Positions 35,012-42,627 of a DNA stretch of 64,000 bases are shown here, piece by piece. The position numbers and the translations under genes are program-made. The notes below the pieces were generated by a model. The model saw only the letters and a program-made list of their open reading frames with translations, did not search any database and was not told where the DNA came from. This stretch comes from Methanothrix sp. (GTDB lineage: Archaea > Halobacteriota > Methanosarcinia > Methanotrichales > Methanotrichaceae). The stretch is taken from assembly GCF_016706325.1 (NCBI RefSeq), contig NZ_JADJJX010000001.1, positions 372,001-436,000 of the forward strand, read 5' to 3'. Every line of letters begins with the position of its first letter. Position 1 is the stretch's first letter.

Positions 35012-36907
35012 TCAGACGCCCTTCTGCCGATCTTCGATCCGATCTGAGGGCCTGCACTGGATCTCCTCCTCAGAGGGCATCATATAGGCTATATCCTCTG
35101 CCGGATGGCGGTAGAGCCGGGAGCCGAGGCGCTTTTGATCCAGGATATGCCCTATCAGGCCGATGCTGCGGCCCAGGGCGAACAGCCCGTTCAGATATCC
35201 CAGGCGCACCACCTCATCGATCTCCTCCTTGCTGAAGGCGCCGCAGGAGCTCATCAGATCGATGAACAGAATGCCGATGCATCCGTCGACATTCAGTATC
35301 AGGTTGCCCTTTTTAGCTGTGGTGAGCTCTTCGACCAATAGGGCGTAATCCAGCAGCTCAGTCGAGGGGAAGTGGGCCCGGGCATAGCTTATGAGCAGCT
35401 GAACTCTCTTGTCAGGGTTCTTGACGCTCTTTATCTTGTGGCCGATGCCAGGGATGTTAATCCCCTTCCTCTTCATCTCATTCACAAACTGCTCCGGGGC
35501 CAGGCCGGTCTCCTGTGCCCGCTTGAACTCCCGCGCAGCATCGTCGATTGCTCCCCCAAACCGGGGGCCAATGGTCAAAAGGCCACTGCATAAGGATGAG
35601 ATCAGATCCTTTCCTGCACAGGAGGCCACTATGGCATTATGCGCGCCTGAGACAGCCGGGCCGTGGTCGGCTACGATCTGTATGACCAGCTCGATGAATT
35701 TGGCGGCATAATCGGGCAGCTCCTTCTTGAACCACAGCAGGCCTATGACTCCACCGATCCCCATCCTCCTGTCCAGGACATCGGACAGCCTCCTTCCGGC
35801 ATACAGCAGCTCCTCCCCGCTATCATCGGATATTGTACAGATGAATGTGGTGGGCTTGCGGATCTCGCCCGAGGCGAGGGCTTTGCTGTAGTCAGCGGGT
35901 ATGAAGGGCACCTCAGGCTCCTCAAACCTCTGCACAATGCCCTGAGAGAGAAGCATCTCATAGACCTGGCGAACCACATCTCCATAGTCATCGAAGGACC
36001 GGGGCACATAGGCGCCAGCCTGGCGGAAGGCATCGTTCTTGGCCTGAGCGGTCTCCTTTTCTGTGTCGGCCTTGGCCCCGGCATGGCCGAACTGGACACT
36101 AGCCGGAAGGAAGGGAGAGCAGGTGCCGGTGACCCAGGCCACCAGGGGCTTGGTGATCCTCTTGTCTTTCAGGGCCTGGATTATCATGTACTCATCCTCC
36201 CCGCCCAGCTCGCCCAGGCAGGCGATCATCTTGATGGCCGGATTTTTCTCATAACGGAGGATATGATCGAGCATATTCGATCCAGGGTAGCGATCTCCTC
36301 CGATGGCCACCCCCTCATAGATGCCATCGGTGTTTCTGGAGATGATATTGAAGGCCTCATTGAGCATGCCGCCGGATTTGGAGACGAAGCCCACGCATCC
36401 AGGCCGGTAGAGCTTGGAGGCGATGATATTCTCGATGGTGCCGGCGGTGTTCCCTATGCGGAAGGCACCGGCGGCCATTCCTCCCACTGTCGCCGGGCCG
36501 ATGACGATCTTATTCAGCTTTCTGGCAGTGGCGGCCATCACTCTGGACTGCCTCTCCGGCACCCCCTCAGCGATGACGGCGACGACGCGGATGGTATCTT
36601 CCGCCAATGCCTCCATTGTGGTCTCGAAGGCAGAGCGGTGGCTGGCAAAGTTGACCATCACATCTGCCTCTGAGCAGGCCGCTGCTGCCTGGGAGATGCT
36701 CTTGTACATGGGCAGGATTATCTCCTTGGTCCCCCAGAATGCCTTATGGATCCCTGCTCTGCTGGGATTTATGATGGCTGAGATGCTGGGCGACTCGCGT
36801 TTGCAGATGTAGTCGAAGTCCAGCATGCGCTGGATGGCATTGGTCTGATAGCCATAGACAAATGCCTTTGAATCTTTATCAAAGAGAATGTATTCTTTCC
36901 TGCTCAT
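35012..36907 (-). CDS. aclA: ATP-citrate lyase, alpha subunit (CoA-binding plus citrate-synthase-like part)
   Basis: The 631-residue protein aligns in my memory over its full length with AclA of Chlorobium and the C-terminal two-thirds of animal ATP-citrate lyase: GPATVGGMAAGAFRIGNTAGT, SKSGGMLNEAFNIISR, DGIYEGVAIGGDRYPGS, and VQFGHAGAKA with the phospho-histidine. The C-terminal domain has the citrate-synthase-like TADHGPAVSGAHN, GIGHKIKS and DQKRLGSRLYRHP. It cleaves citrate to acetyl-CoA and oxaloacetate, or runs in reverse. ATG 36907 overlaps the aclB stop. Confidence 0.93.
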   Translation of the reverse strand: MSRKEYILFDKDSKAFVYGYQTNAIQRMLDFDYICKRESPSISAIINPSRAGIHKAFWGTKEIILPMYKSISQAAAACSEADVMVNFASHRSAFETTMEALAEDTIRVVAVIAEGVPERQSRVMAATARKLNKIVIGPATVGGMAAGAFRIGNTAGTIENIIASKLYRPGCVGFVSKSGGMLNEAFNIISRNTDGIYEGVAIGGDRYPGSNMLDHILRYEKNPAIKMIACLGELGGEDEYMIIQALKDKRITKPLVAWVTGTCSPFLPASVQFGHAGAKADTEKETAQAKNDAFRQAGAYVPRSFDDYGDVVRQVYEMLLSQGIVQRFEEPEVPFIPADYSKALASGEIRKPTTFICTISDDSGEELLYAGRRLSDVLDRRMGIGGVIGLLWFKKELPDYAAKFIELVIQIVADHGPAVSGAHNAIVASCAGKDLISSLCSGLLTIGPRFGGAIDDAAREFKRAQETGLAPEQFVNEMKRKGINIPGIGHKIKSVKNPDKRVQLLISYARAHFPSTELLDYALLVEELTTAKKGNLILNVDGCIGILFIDLMSSCGAFSKEEIDEVVRLGYLNGLFALGRSIGLIGHILDQKRLGSRLYRHPAEDIAYMMPSEEEIQCRPSDRIEDRQKGV

Positions 36908-38169
36908 TGATTCTCCTCCAGTGCCAGGGAGACGATTCTTGTCATATGCGTCTCCGGTCCGTGGACCTTAATGGGAACTCCAAGCCTCTTGCCCAGATCG
37001 CGCATGAGATTTAAGCCCTGCTCATAGTTGGGACCGCCCCGGCGGACATAGATCCGGACCCCGAACTCTTGCAGTTTCTGCTGGTACTCCTCCAGGGCCA
37101 TGACCACTCCCTTGAAGGTCTTGGCCACATCAGTGAAGTTGGCAATAGCCCCGCCGATGAGGAGCACCTTTCCTTGAGGGTGCTTGCTCCTGGTCATCAG
37201 ATCCAGGATGGTGCTGGTGTAGTGGTAGGTCTCCTCGGTATTGGGGTCTCCACTGTACTCGCCGTAATTGGCCATCTCACAGGCATATCCAAGGTCACAG
37301 ATGGTATCATCATAAATCACACTCGCCCCTCCTCCTGCGATCATCGTCCAGATCCTTCCCTCCGGGTTGAGGATGGTGAGCTTTAAAGAGGCCCCGGTCT
37401 TGGAGTCGATCTGATGGATGAATAGCTCCTCTTTGGAGGGAGTCTTTCCGAAGGGGTCGGGAAAGGCCAGGCCCGCCCATCTCTTCCTCTGCCAGTACTC
37501 CTCTGCATCATCCAGCTTTGCCACTACATCCAGGGGGACGATAGAGGGGCCTTCGAAGGTGAAGGGGTTGATCTCCAGGTAAGCGAATCCGGTCTCAGTA
37601 TAAAACCTCCATAGGGCGATGATGAACCTCTCTATTGCCGCCCTTCTCTCTCCCAGCTCTGCTGGCAGCAGGGAGCCTATGTCCAGATCGTCTATCCCTG
37701 CCAAGGTGTCCACGTGGATGGAGAGCATCCTGTCCCAGTTCTCCTCCACGCTGATGCCGCCGGCCATTGAGAATAAGATGTTGTCCCCTTCATAATCCGA
37801 GCTGATGGCCACATAGTACTCATCCTCATGAGGGGTGAAGGGCTCGATGAGAAAGTGGGATAGCCTCCCGGTTACTCCTCCTATGGTAACCTCCAGGCCC
37901 ATGTTCTCCCTGAGGTACCCCTTTGCTCCCTCCCAGTCAGCATCCAGGAGAACCAGGCCCAGCCTTCCTCTCTTGCCGAAGAGCTGATCCGGTTTGACCA
38001 CCAGCCTGGTCGTCTTCAGCCAGGGATTTGCTCCCTCCAGCTCCTCCAGATCTGTATCAGGCCCAACCAATACCAGGTTCCCTTTATATGAGAAATCATT
38101 GAGGTACTCGGGAAGGTATCTAGCCAATAGATTCTTTGCGTCATATTCCCTGATGCCTCTTTGCGCCAT
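36904..38169 (-). CDS. aclB: ATP-citrate lyase, beta subunit (ATP-grasp)
   Basis: The 421-residue protein corresponds to the N-terminal part of animal ATP-citrate lyase and to bacterial AclB: ATP-grasp domain with VVKPDQLFGKRGRLGLV, FIEPF-type FLIEPFTPHEDEYYVAIS, AYLEINPFTF, and the GGGASVIYDDTICDLGY glycine loop. First gene of the operon aclB-aclA-aconitase-PHP. It is divergent from the zinc-ribbon protein across 78 bp. Confidence 0.93.
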   Translation of the reverse strand: MAQRGIREYDAKNLLARYLPEYLNDFSYKGNLVLVGPDTDLEELEGANPWLKTTRLVVKPDQLFGKRGRLGLVLLDADWEGAKGYLRENMGLEVTIGGVTGRLSHFLIEPFTPHEDEYYVAISSDYEGDNILFSMAGGISVEENWDRMLSIHVDTLAGIDDLDIGSLLPAELGERRAAIERFIIALWRFYTETGFAYLEINPFTFEGPSIVPLDVVAKLDDAEEYWQRKRWAGLAFPDPFGKTPSKEELFIHQIDSKTGASLKLTILNPEGRIWTMIAGGGASVIYDDTICDLGYACEMANYGEYSGDPNTEETYHYTSTILDLMTRSKHPQGKVLLIGGAIANFTDVAKTFKGVVMALEEYQQKLQEFGVRIYVRRGGPNYEQGLNLMRDLGKRLGVPIKVHGPETHMTRIVSLALEENQ

Positions 38170-38247
38170 GTCAAAACCACCTTCGCCGCCCTAATGCTCT
38201 TCTTATTTACAAACTTTTCTCCGGGGCAAGATATTTGTTTCGGGAAA

Positions 38248-39279
38248 ATGTTAAAAGTCCTTCTGGAGGATCGGCTCATTATGAGGTACCACGCTTCCGA
38301 AATAGCAATGGTCGAGCCTGCAGATGCCGTCTTGGCTGACATAGAGAAGAGGTATCTGGCCTGCCCTGACTGCCCGCCTGAGCCTGATCTGGACAAGACC
38401 CGCGGTTGGCGGGATCTTCCTGGGAGGATAAAGAGGTGCCCATCCTGCGGTAGGGCGGCGCTTGATGCTGTAATGCTCGATGCTCTTCATGTTCTGCATG
38501 AATTCGGCCTGCGCGACGAGCGGGATACTCTAAGAAGCGTAGGATCGCCGCTGTTAGCTGTGGGCTATCCCCTCGCCTATCCACCCCGCCTGGGGCGGGA
38601 GGGGCTGATCATTCAGGGACAGAACATATCACAGAAAGCCGCTCAGGCCATGGTGGAGAGGATCTCGGAGATCAGAGGGGTTATCCTCTCCCAGGGCATT
38701 CCTGGGATGCATAAAGCAGGTGAAAAACCCCAGGAGAATCTGCTCTTGGCCGGATCCGATCTCAGAGCGGACGTCTGCCAGAGCCTCTTTGGAGAGCTTG
38801 TCATCTACAAGCACCAGTCGAAGATCCATATCGAGTTCTCCAGGCAGAACGCCCCCAAGATGAGGATAATAGAGCAGCTCATGCTGAAGGGAGGGGCTTT
38901 CCGGGTGGTGGACGGGCTTTGCGGCCCGGGAACGCTGGGGCTGATGTGCGCCCTGGCCGGGGCGAGAGAAGTGGTCCTGAATGATGCCTGGCTGCCGGCG
39001 GTGCAGGACGTCCTCCTCAACCTGAAGGCCAATCAAGAGCTGCTGGGGATAGAGGAGATAGAGTATCCCGAGGAGGCATCTGAGCCAGTGGGGACGGCAC
39101 CGGTATTGGCGGGCCGTGCCAGCGGTGCCATCGATATAGAGGTCTATCACGGCGATCTGGCCAGGCTCTTCCAGAGGGCAGAGCCTGCTGACCTCTGTCT
39201 GATCGATCATTTTCCAGGAATGGATACAGGAGAGATGAGAGAGGCTTGCCGCTGTTGTAAAGAGGTAGTGGTGCTCTAG
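38248..39279 (+). CDS. Zinc-ribbon protein with a methyltransferase-like domain
   Basis: About 343 residues from ATG 38248; a longer open frame back to 38161 overlaps the aclB start and is unlikely. Near the N-terminus two CxxC pairs (CPDCPPEP..., CPSCG) form a zinc ribbon. The C-terminal region has VVDGLCGPGTLGLMCALAGAREVVLND, resembling a SAM-binding motif I and post-I acidic residue of Trm5-type methyltransferases. I cannot name its substrate. CTTATTTACA near 38200 is a likely TATA box. Confidence 0.65.
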   Translation: MLKVLLEDRLIMRYHASEIAMVEPADAVLADIEKRYLACPDCPPEPDLDKTRGWRDLPGRIKRCPSCGRAALDAVMLDALHVLHEFGLRDERDTLRSVGSPLLAVGYPLAYPPRLGREGLIIQGQNISQKAAQAMVERISEIRGVILSQGIPGMHKAGEKPQENLLLAGSDLRADVCQSLFGELVIYKHQSKIHIEFSRQNAPKMRIIEQLMLKGGAFRVVDGLCGPGTLGLMCALAGAREVVLNDAWLPAVQDVLLNLKANQELLGIEEIEYPEEASEPVGTAPVLAGRASGAIDIEVYHGDLARLFQRAEPADLCLIDHFPGMDTGEMREACRCCKEVVVL

Positions 39280-39312
39280 AACTTGAAATCGATTCTCCAG
39301 ATCGATGATAAA

Positions 39313-39387
39313 TGGGACAGCGCGGATTTGAACCGCGGTCCAAGAGTCCCAAACCCTCGAGGATAGACCAGGCTACCCCACTGTCCC
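39313..39387 (-). tRNA. tRNA-Pro (anticodon TGG)
   Basis: Read on the minus strand: acceptor GGGACAG paired with CTGTCCC, D arm GGTAGCCTGGTC, anticodon stem GAGGG/CTCTT with loop TTTGGGA (anticodon TGG), T arm CGCGG-TTCAAAT-CCGCG and discriminator A. No CCA is encoded. No intron. Confidence 0.95.
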
Positions 39388-39418
39388 AACAGCGAGTGCT
39401 TCTAGTGGCATGGCGGAC

Positions 39419-40492
39419 TTAAAAGCCTTTTGCTAACCTCTTCTCCGCCCCGGCGATCAGGGCCTCCCGGTTGATCTTCTTGACCAGATAAGCAGTTGCC
39501 ACCCCGCCCAGTGAGGTCAGCATCCATAACTGGACCAGACGGATGAGGAGGGTTGACGAGACTGCTGTATGCACGGGCAGGCCGATGGCAGTGAAAAGGG
39601 TGCTCATCACTATGTCCACCACCCCCAGGCCGCCGGGCAGGAATATGGGCAGCATCTGCAGGAATATCATGACAGAATAGACCGCCAGGACCGCCCATAG
39701 AGGGATGAATACCCCCATCGAGAGGAAGACGACCACAGCCACCATGGTCATGCATAGCCATGCCGCCAGGGCCCAGAAGGTGCTGATGAAGAGGGTCTTT
39801 TTATGCTCTGCCAGCAGCGTCATGGAGTGGTGAAACCGGCCCAGAATGCGGCTGCACTGGCTCTTGTCTATACGGACGGGAAATAACATCTCCACATACT
39901 TGATGAGAGCAAAGGCGATCCTCTCCAGCCAATCGTCCAGAAAGCAGATGGCAAAGAATGTGCCATTCAGGACGAGCAGGACCAGGGCAATGGAATAGCA
40001 TATGGCCAGAGCCCAGGGGGGAGCATTTGTGGCCAGGTCCAGGTATGCGAGGCCGATGGCTGTTCCCAGAAAGAAGGGTATGGCGGTGATGATCCTGGTG
40101 GTGGCCACAGTGGCCGAGGACTGGCCGATTCGCGATCCGCCGTCGAGCTTCTCCAGGAAGTAGATCCTTGCCGTCTCCCCGGAGAAGCTGCCCGAGGGTA
40201 TGAGATTGTTCATAAAGCCGCAGGACAGGTAGATGAGAAATATATCCCGGATGGGCACCTTGTAGTCGAACTTGAGGACTATAGACCTCCAGGCCAGAGC
40301 ATCAAATAATACCCCCAGCAGGGCCAGGAGTGCGGCCAGAGCAAATAGGCTCAATTTTATGCTTTTCAGGCTCTCTATCACATCCTGATAGCCGGCATGA
40401 TAGAGATAAAGAGAGTAAGCGAGGAGGCCTACTGCAATCAAGGCTATTGATTTTTTGGCCTGGATTGTAGGAAGCTCTATCTCGCCTTTCAC
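39419..40492 (-). CDS. Flippase-like integral membrane protein (LPG-synthase TM / UPF0104 family)
   Basis: 357 residues with about eight membrane helices. Family motifs: FMNNLIPSGSFSGETARIYFL, ATVATTRI, and LPGGLGVVDIVMSTLFTAIG near the end. The family includes the membrane part of lysyl-phosphatidylglycerol synthase and putative lipid-linked sugar flippases; the substrate is unknown here. Starts with ATG 40492, divergent from the small basic protein and thiI. Confidence 0.8.
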   Translation of the reverse strand: MKGEIELPTIQAKKSIALIAVGLLAYSLYLYHAGYQDVIESLKSIKLSLFALAALLALLGVLFDALAWRSIVLKFDYKVPIRDIFLIYLSCGFMNNLIPSGSFSGETARIYFLEKLDGGSRIGQSSATVATTRIITAIPFFLGTAIGLAYLDLATNAPPWALAICYSIALVLLVLNGTFFAICFLDDWLERIAFALIKYVEMLFPVRIDKSQCSRILGRFHHSMTLLAEHKKTLFISTFWALAAWLCMTMVAVVVFLSMGVFIPLWAVLAVYSVMIFLQMLPIFLPGGLGVVDIVMSTLFTAIGLPVHTAVSSTLLIRLVQLWMLTSLGGVATAYLVKKINREALIAGAEKRLAKGF

Positions 40493-40612
40493 ATATCAGA
40501 TAATGGGATAGCTGGTTAAAAATATTCCGTTTGGAGTCTTTGAAGACGAATCCCCCTGACCGGATTGATCTAATCACAACCTTTTTAAATCCGGATTTGA
40601 TAGGTTGGTCCC

Positions 40613-40792
40613 ATGGGAAAGACAGGAAGCGTAGAATGGGTCAAGATCAAGGGCAGAAAGGGCCAGGTCAGGCAGGTAACCAAGGCCGAGGTCACTCATA
40701 AGAAGCCCGGTCCGCTGCAGAAATATACCGCCTCTGGTTCCAGAGTGAAGAAGATAAAGAGATCTATCAAAGCCACTCAGATCAGAACATGA
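40613..40792 (+). CDS. Small basic methanogen protein (DUF5350-like)
   Basis: 59 residues: MGKTGSVEWVKIKGRKGQ..., Lys/Arg-rich, no hydrophobic segment. It resembles a small conserved methanogen family I recall as DUF5350; function unknown, nucleic-acid binding plausible from charge. TTTTTAAAT at 40581-40589 is a TATA box about 25-30 bp upstream, indicating a leaderless start. Its stop overlaps the thiI start (ATGA), so the two are co-translated. Confidence 0.75.
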   Translation: MGKTGSVEWVKIKGRKGQVRQVTKAEVTHKKPGPLQKYTASGSRVKKIKRSIKATQIRT

Positions 40793-42036
40793 TTTCCCAG
40801 GACGTAGTGCTGGTACGCTACGGGGAAATCGCTCTTAAGGAGAGCTGGACCAGGCAGAGCTGGGAGCGCATCCTGAAGAGCAATATAGCCATCTGTTTGC
40901 ATAAAGCGGGGGTTGATCACAGGATATCCGGAAGCGCAGGCCGGATATTCATCCATTCCACTGATGTGAGGGCGGCCGGGATTGCCACCCAGATTTTTGG
41001 AGTCGTCTCCGCCAGCTCTGCTCGGACTGTTCCCCCCAATCTCGATGATATAAGCCGGGCCGCAGTGCAGACGGCTGAGAACGCTATGGCTGAAGCAGTG
41101 CGATCAGGCCCGGTTGCATGCCCAGACTCAGCAGAACGTTCAGACTCAGTAGCACGCTCAGACTCAGTAATACGCTCAGACCCAGCCATATGGACATTTG
41201 CCATCCGGCCCCGGCGGTTTGGGGTTCCTTTTTCCAGCGGGGAGATCGGCCGGAGAGCAGGCGAGGCGGTTCGTCTGGCCACTGGTGCTGCTGTCAACCT
41301 CAATGATCCTCAGCTGGAGATATTCATTGAGGCGAGGAGAGAGGGGGCCTACATCTTCACCGATGTGGTGCCGGGCCTGGGGGGATTGCCCCTGGGATCG
41401 CAGGGCAGGATGCTGGCATTGATCTCCGGGGGCATAGATTCTCCTGTTGCTGCCTGGATGATGATGAGGAGGGGCTGTCCAGTATCACTCCTTCACTTTG
41501 ACTCCCGACCCTTTGCCGATTCCATAGATCAGTCCAAAAGATGTGCCGAGGTTCTGGCGGAGTGGAGCTGCGGCCGGAAGATCAACTTCATCACCATTCC
41601 CATTAAGAGGGGAATTGAGAAGATCCAGATGCATCATCCCCGCGCCACCTGCATCCTCTGCCGGCGTCTGATGTACCGGATAGCGGCCCAGGTTATGGAG
41701 AGGGAGGAGGCTCTGGGGCTGGTCACCGGCTATTCCCTGGGCCAGGTGGCAAGCCAGACTGCAGAGAACATCCTGGCAGAGCAGGCAGCAATAGGGGTTC
41801 CAGTCTACCATCCTCTGATAGCCATGGACAAGCTGGAGATAATCAATCTGGCCAGAAAGATCGGCACCTATGATGTGACTGCTGAGACGAAGCCCTGCAC
41901 AGCTGTGCCCAGCAAGCCCATGACCCGGGCCAGGAGGGAGGAGATCCTGCAGGCGGAGGAGGAGCTGGACCTGGTGGGCATCGCCCGATCACTGGCCGCC
42001 GAAACGACGGAGATCGGAATTGGGGATTGTGCATGA
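40789..42036 (+). CDS. thiI: tRNA 4-thiouridine synthase / thiamine sulfur-transfer protein ThiI
   Basis: 415 residues: N-terminal ferredoxin-like and THUMP domains (to about 185), then a PP-loop ATPase domain with SGGIDSP (about 210-216). Cysteines in CILCRRLMYRIAA and KPCTAVPSKP correspond to conserved positions. No rhodanese domain is present, as in other archaeal ThiI. A repeat-encoded insert of three SDSV-type copies lies in the THUMP region (residues about 110-132). Confidence 0.92.
   Translation: MISQDVVLVRYGEIALKESWTRQSWERILKSNIAICLHKAGVDHRISGSAGRIFIHSTDVRAAGIATQIFGVVSASSARTVPPNLDDISRAAVQTAENAMAEAVRSGPVACPDSAERSDSVARSDSVIRSDPAIWTFAIRPRRFGVPFSSGEIGRRAGEAVRLATGAAVNLNDPQLEIFIEARREGAYIFTDVVPGLGGLPLGSQGRMLALISGGIDSPVAAWMMMRRGCPVSLLHFDSRPFADSIDQSKRCAEVLAEWSCGRKINFITIPIKRGIEKIQMHHPRATCILCRRLMYRIAAQVMEREEALGLVTGYSLGQVASQTAENILAEQAAIGVPVYHPLIAMDKLEIINLARKIGTYDVTAETKPCTAVPSKPMTRARREEILQAEEELDLVGIARSLAAETTEIGIGDCA
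41121..41177 (+). repeat. 18-bp repeat inside thiI
   Basis: About three copies of an 18-bp unit built on CGTTCAGACTCAGTAGCA encode the RSDSVA-type insert in the THUMP region. The length is a multiple of three, so copy-number change would keep the frame. Confidence 0.8.
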
Positions 42037-42283
42037 ACTGGCATACCGGAATTGTTCAGCCTGCTATTCCATGCCTGGCATCCCCGGCCGCAGAGCGCTC
42101 ATCAGATTGAATTGCTGACCTGGATTTAACCCCGCTTTTTTTCCTTGTTGGCAGAGGCCTCAGACCAAAACATAAATATTTAAAGAAGTTCTGAATGATA
42201 AACTGCCGCAAAGACAGGAGAAGGCCTCGGAGCTGGAAGGGTGTGTCCAGGTTCTGCCGTCTGATATATGGAGGTATGTTCTG
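42037..42283. other. Intergenic region with terminator-like T-run and a promoter
   Basis: CCCCGCTTTTTTTCCTTG near 42130 can end the thiI transcript. ATAAATATTTAAAG near 42171-42184 fits a TATA box for the KGG gene. Confidence 0.4.
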
Positions 42284-42481
42284 TTGGAGGAGAAGAAGAG
42301 AAGGGAAAAGATGGAGAAGGGCAAGATGACTGTGCAGGAGGCGGGAAGAAAGGGAGGTATGAAGACCGCCGAGACCCATGGCAGAGAGTTTTACGAGAAG
42401 ATCGGCCAAAAAGGCGGCCAGAAGGTAAAGGAGCTGATCGAAGAGGGAAAGAAGGCCCGAAGACGGGCAGAAGGAAGGTGA
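42284..42481 (+). CDS. KGG-motif (stress-protein-like) small protein
   Basis: 65 residues with two KGG-type motifs, AGRKGGMKTAETHGREFYEKIGQKGG, as in GsiB and plant Em/LEA-like stress proteins; hydrophilic throughout. TTG 42284 has GGAGG 9 nt upstream; ATG 42311 and ATG 42326 are alternatives. Likely a desiccation/stress-type protein by family only. Confidence 0.6.
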   Translation: MEEKKRREKMEKGKMTVQEAGRKGGMKTAETHGREFYEKIGQKGGQKVKELIEEGKKARRRAEGR

Positions 42482-42541
42482 GGATCTGCATACGGCTCCC
42501 GGCTGGGAAGGAGGATGTCATGCTCTGCAGCTATGATGCAC

Positions 42542-42611
42542 AATGCAGAAATGCCATGCTACAGGCAATGCTGTATAATGCAGAAATGCCATGCTGCAGG
42601 CAATGCTGTAC
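42542..42611 (+). repeat. 35-bp direct repeat, two copies
   Basis: Two adjacent 35-bp copies (42542-42576 and 42577-42611) differ at two positions. Each contains CAGAAATGCCATGCT and CAGGCAATGCTGTA. It lies just downstream of the GH15 gene end. Confidence 0.9.
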
Positions 42612-42627
42612 AGCGCAGAGAGATCAG

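Noticed and set aside
34180..35235. 351-codon plus-strand frame rich in Arg, Pro and Ser
   Set aside because: It lies opposite the aconitase-family and aclA genes and looks like antisense low-complexity.
35663..36673. 336-codon plus-strand frame opposite aclA
   Set aside because: Antisense of a strongly conserved gene.
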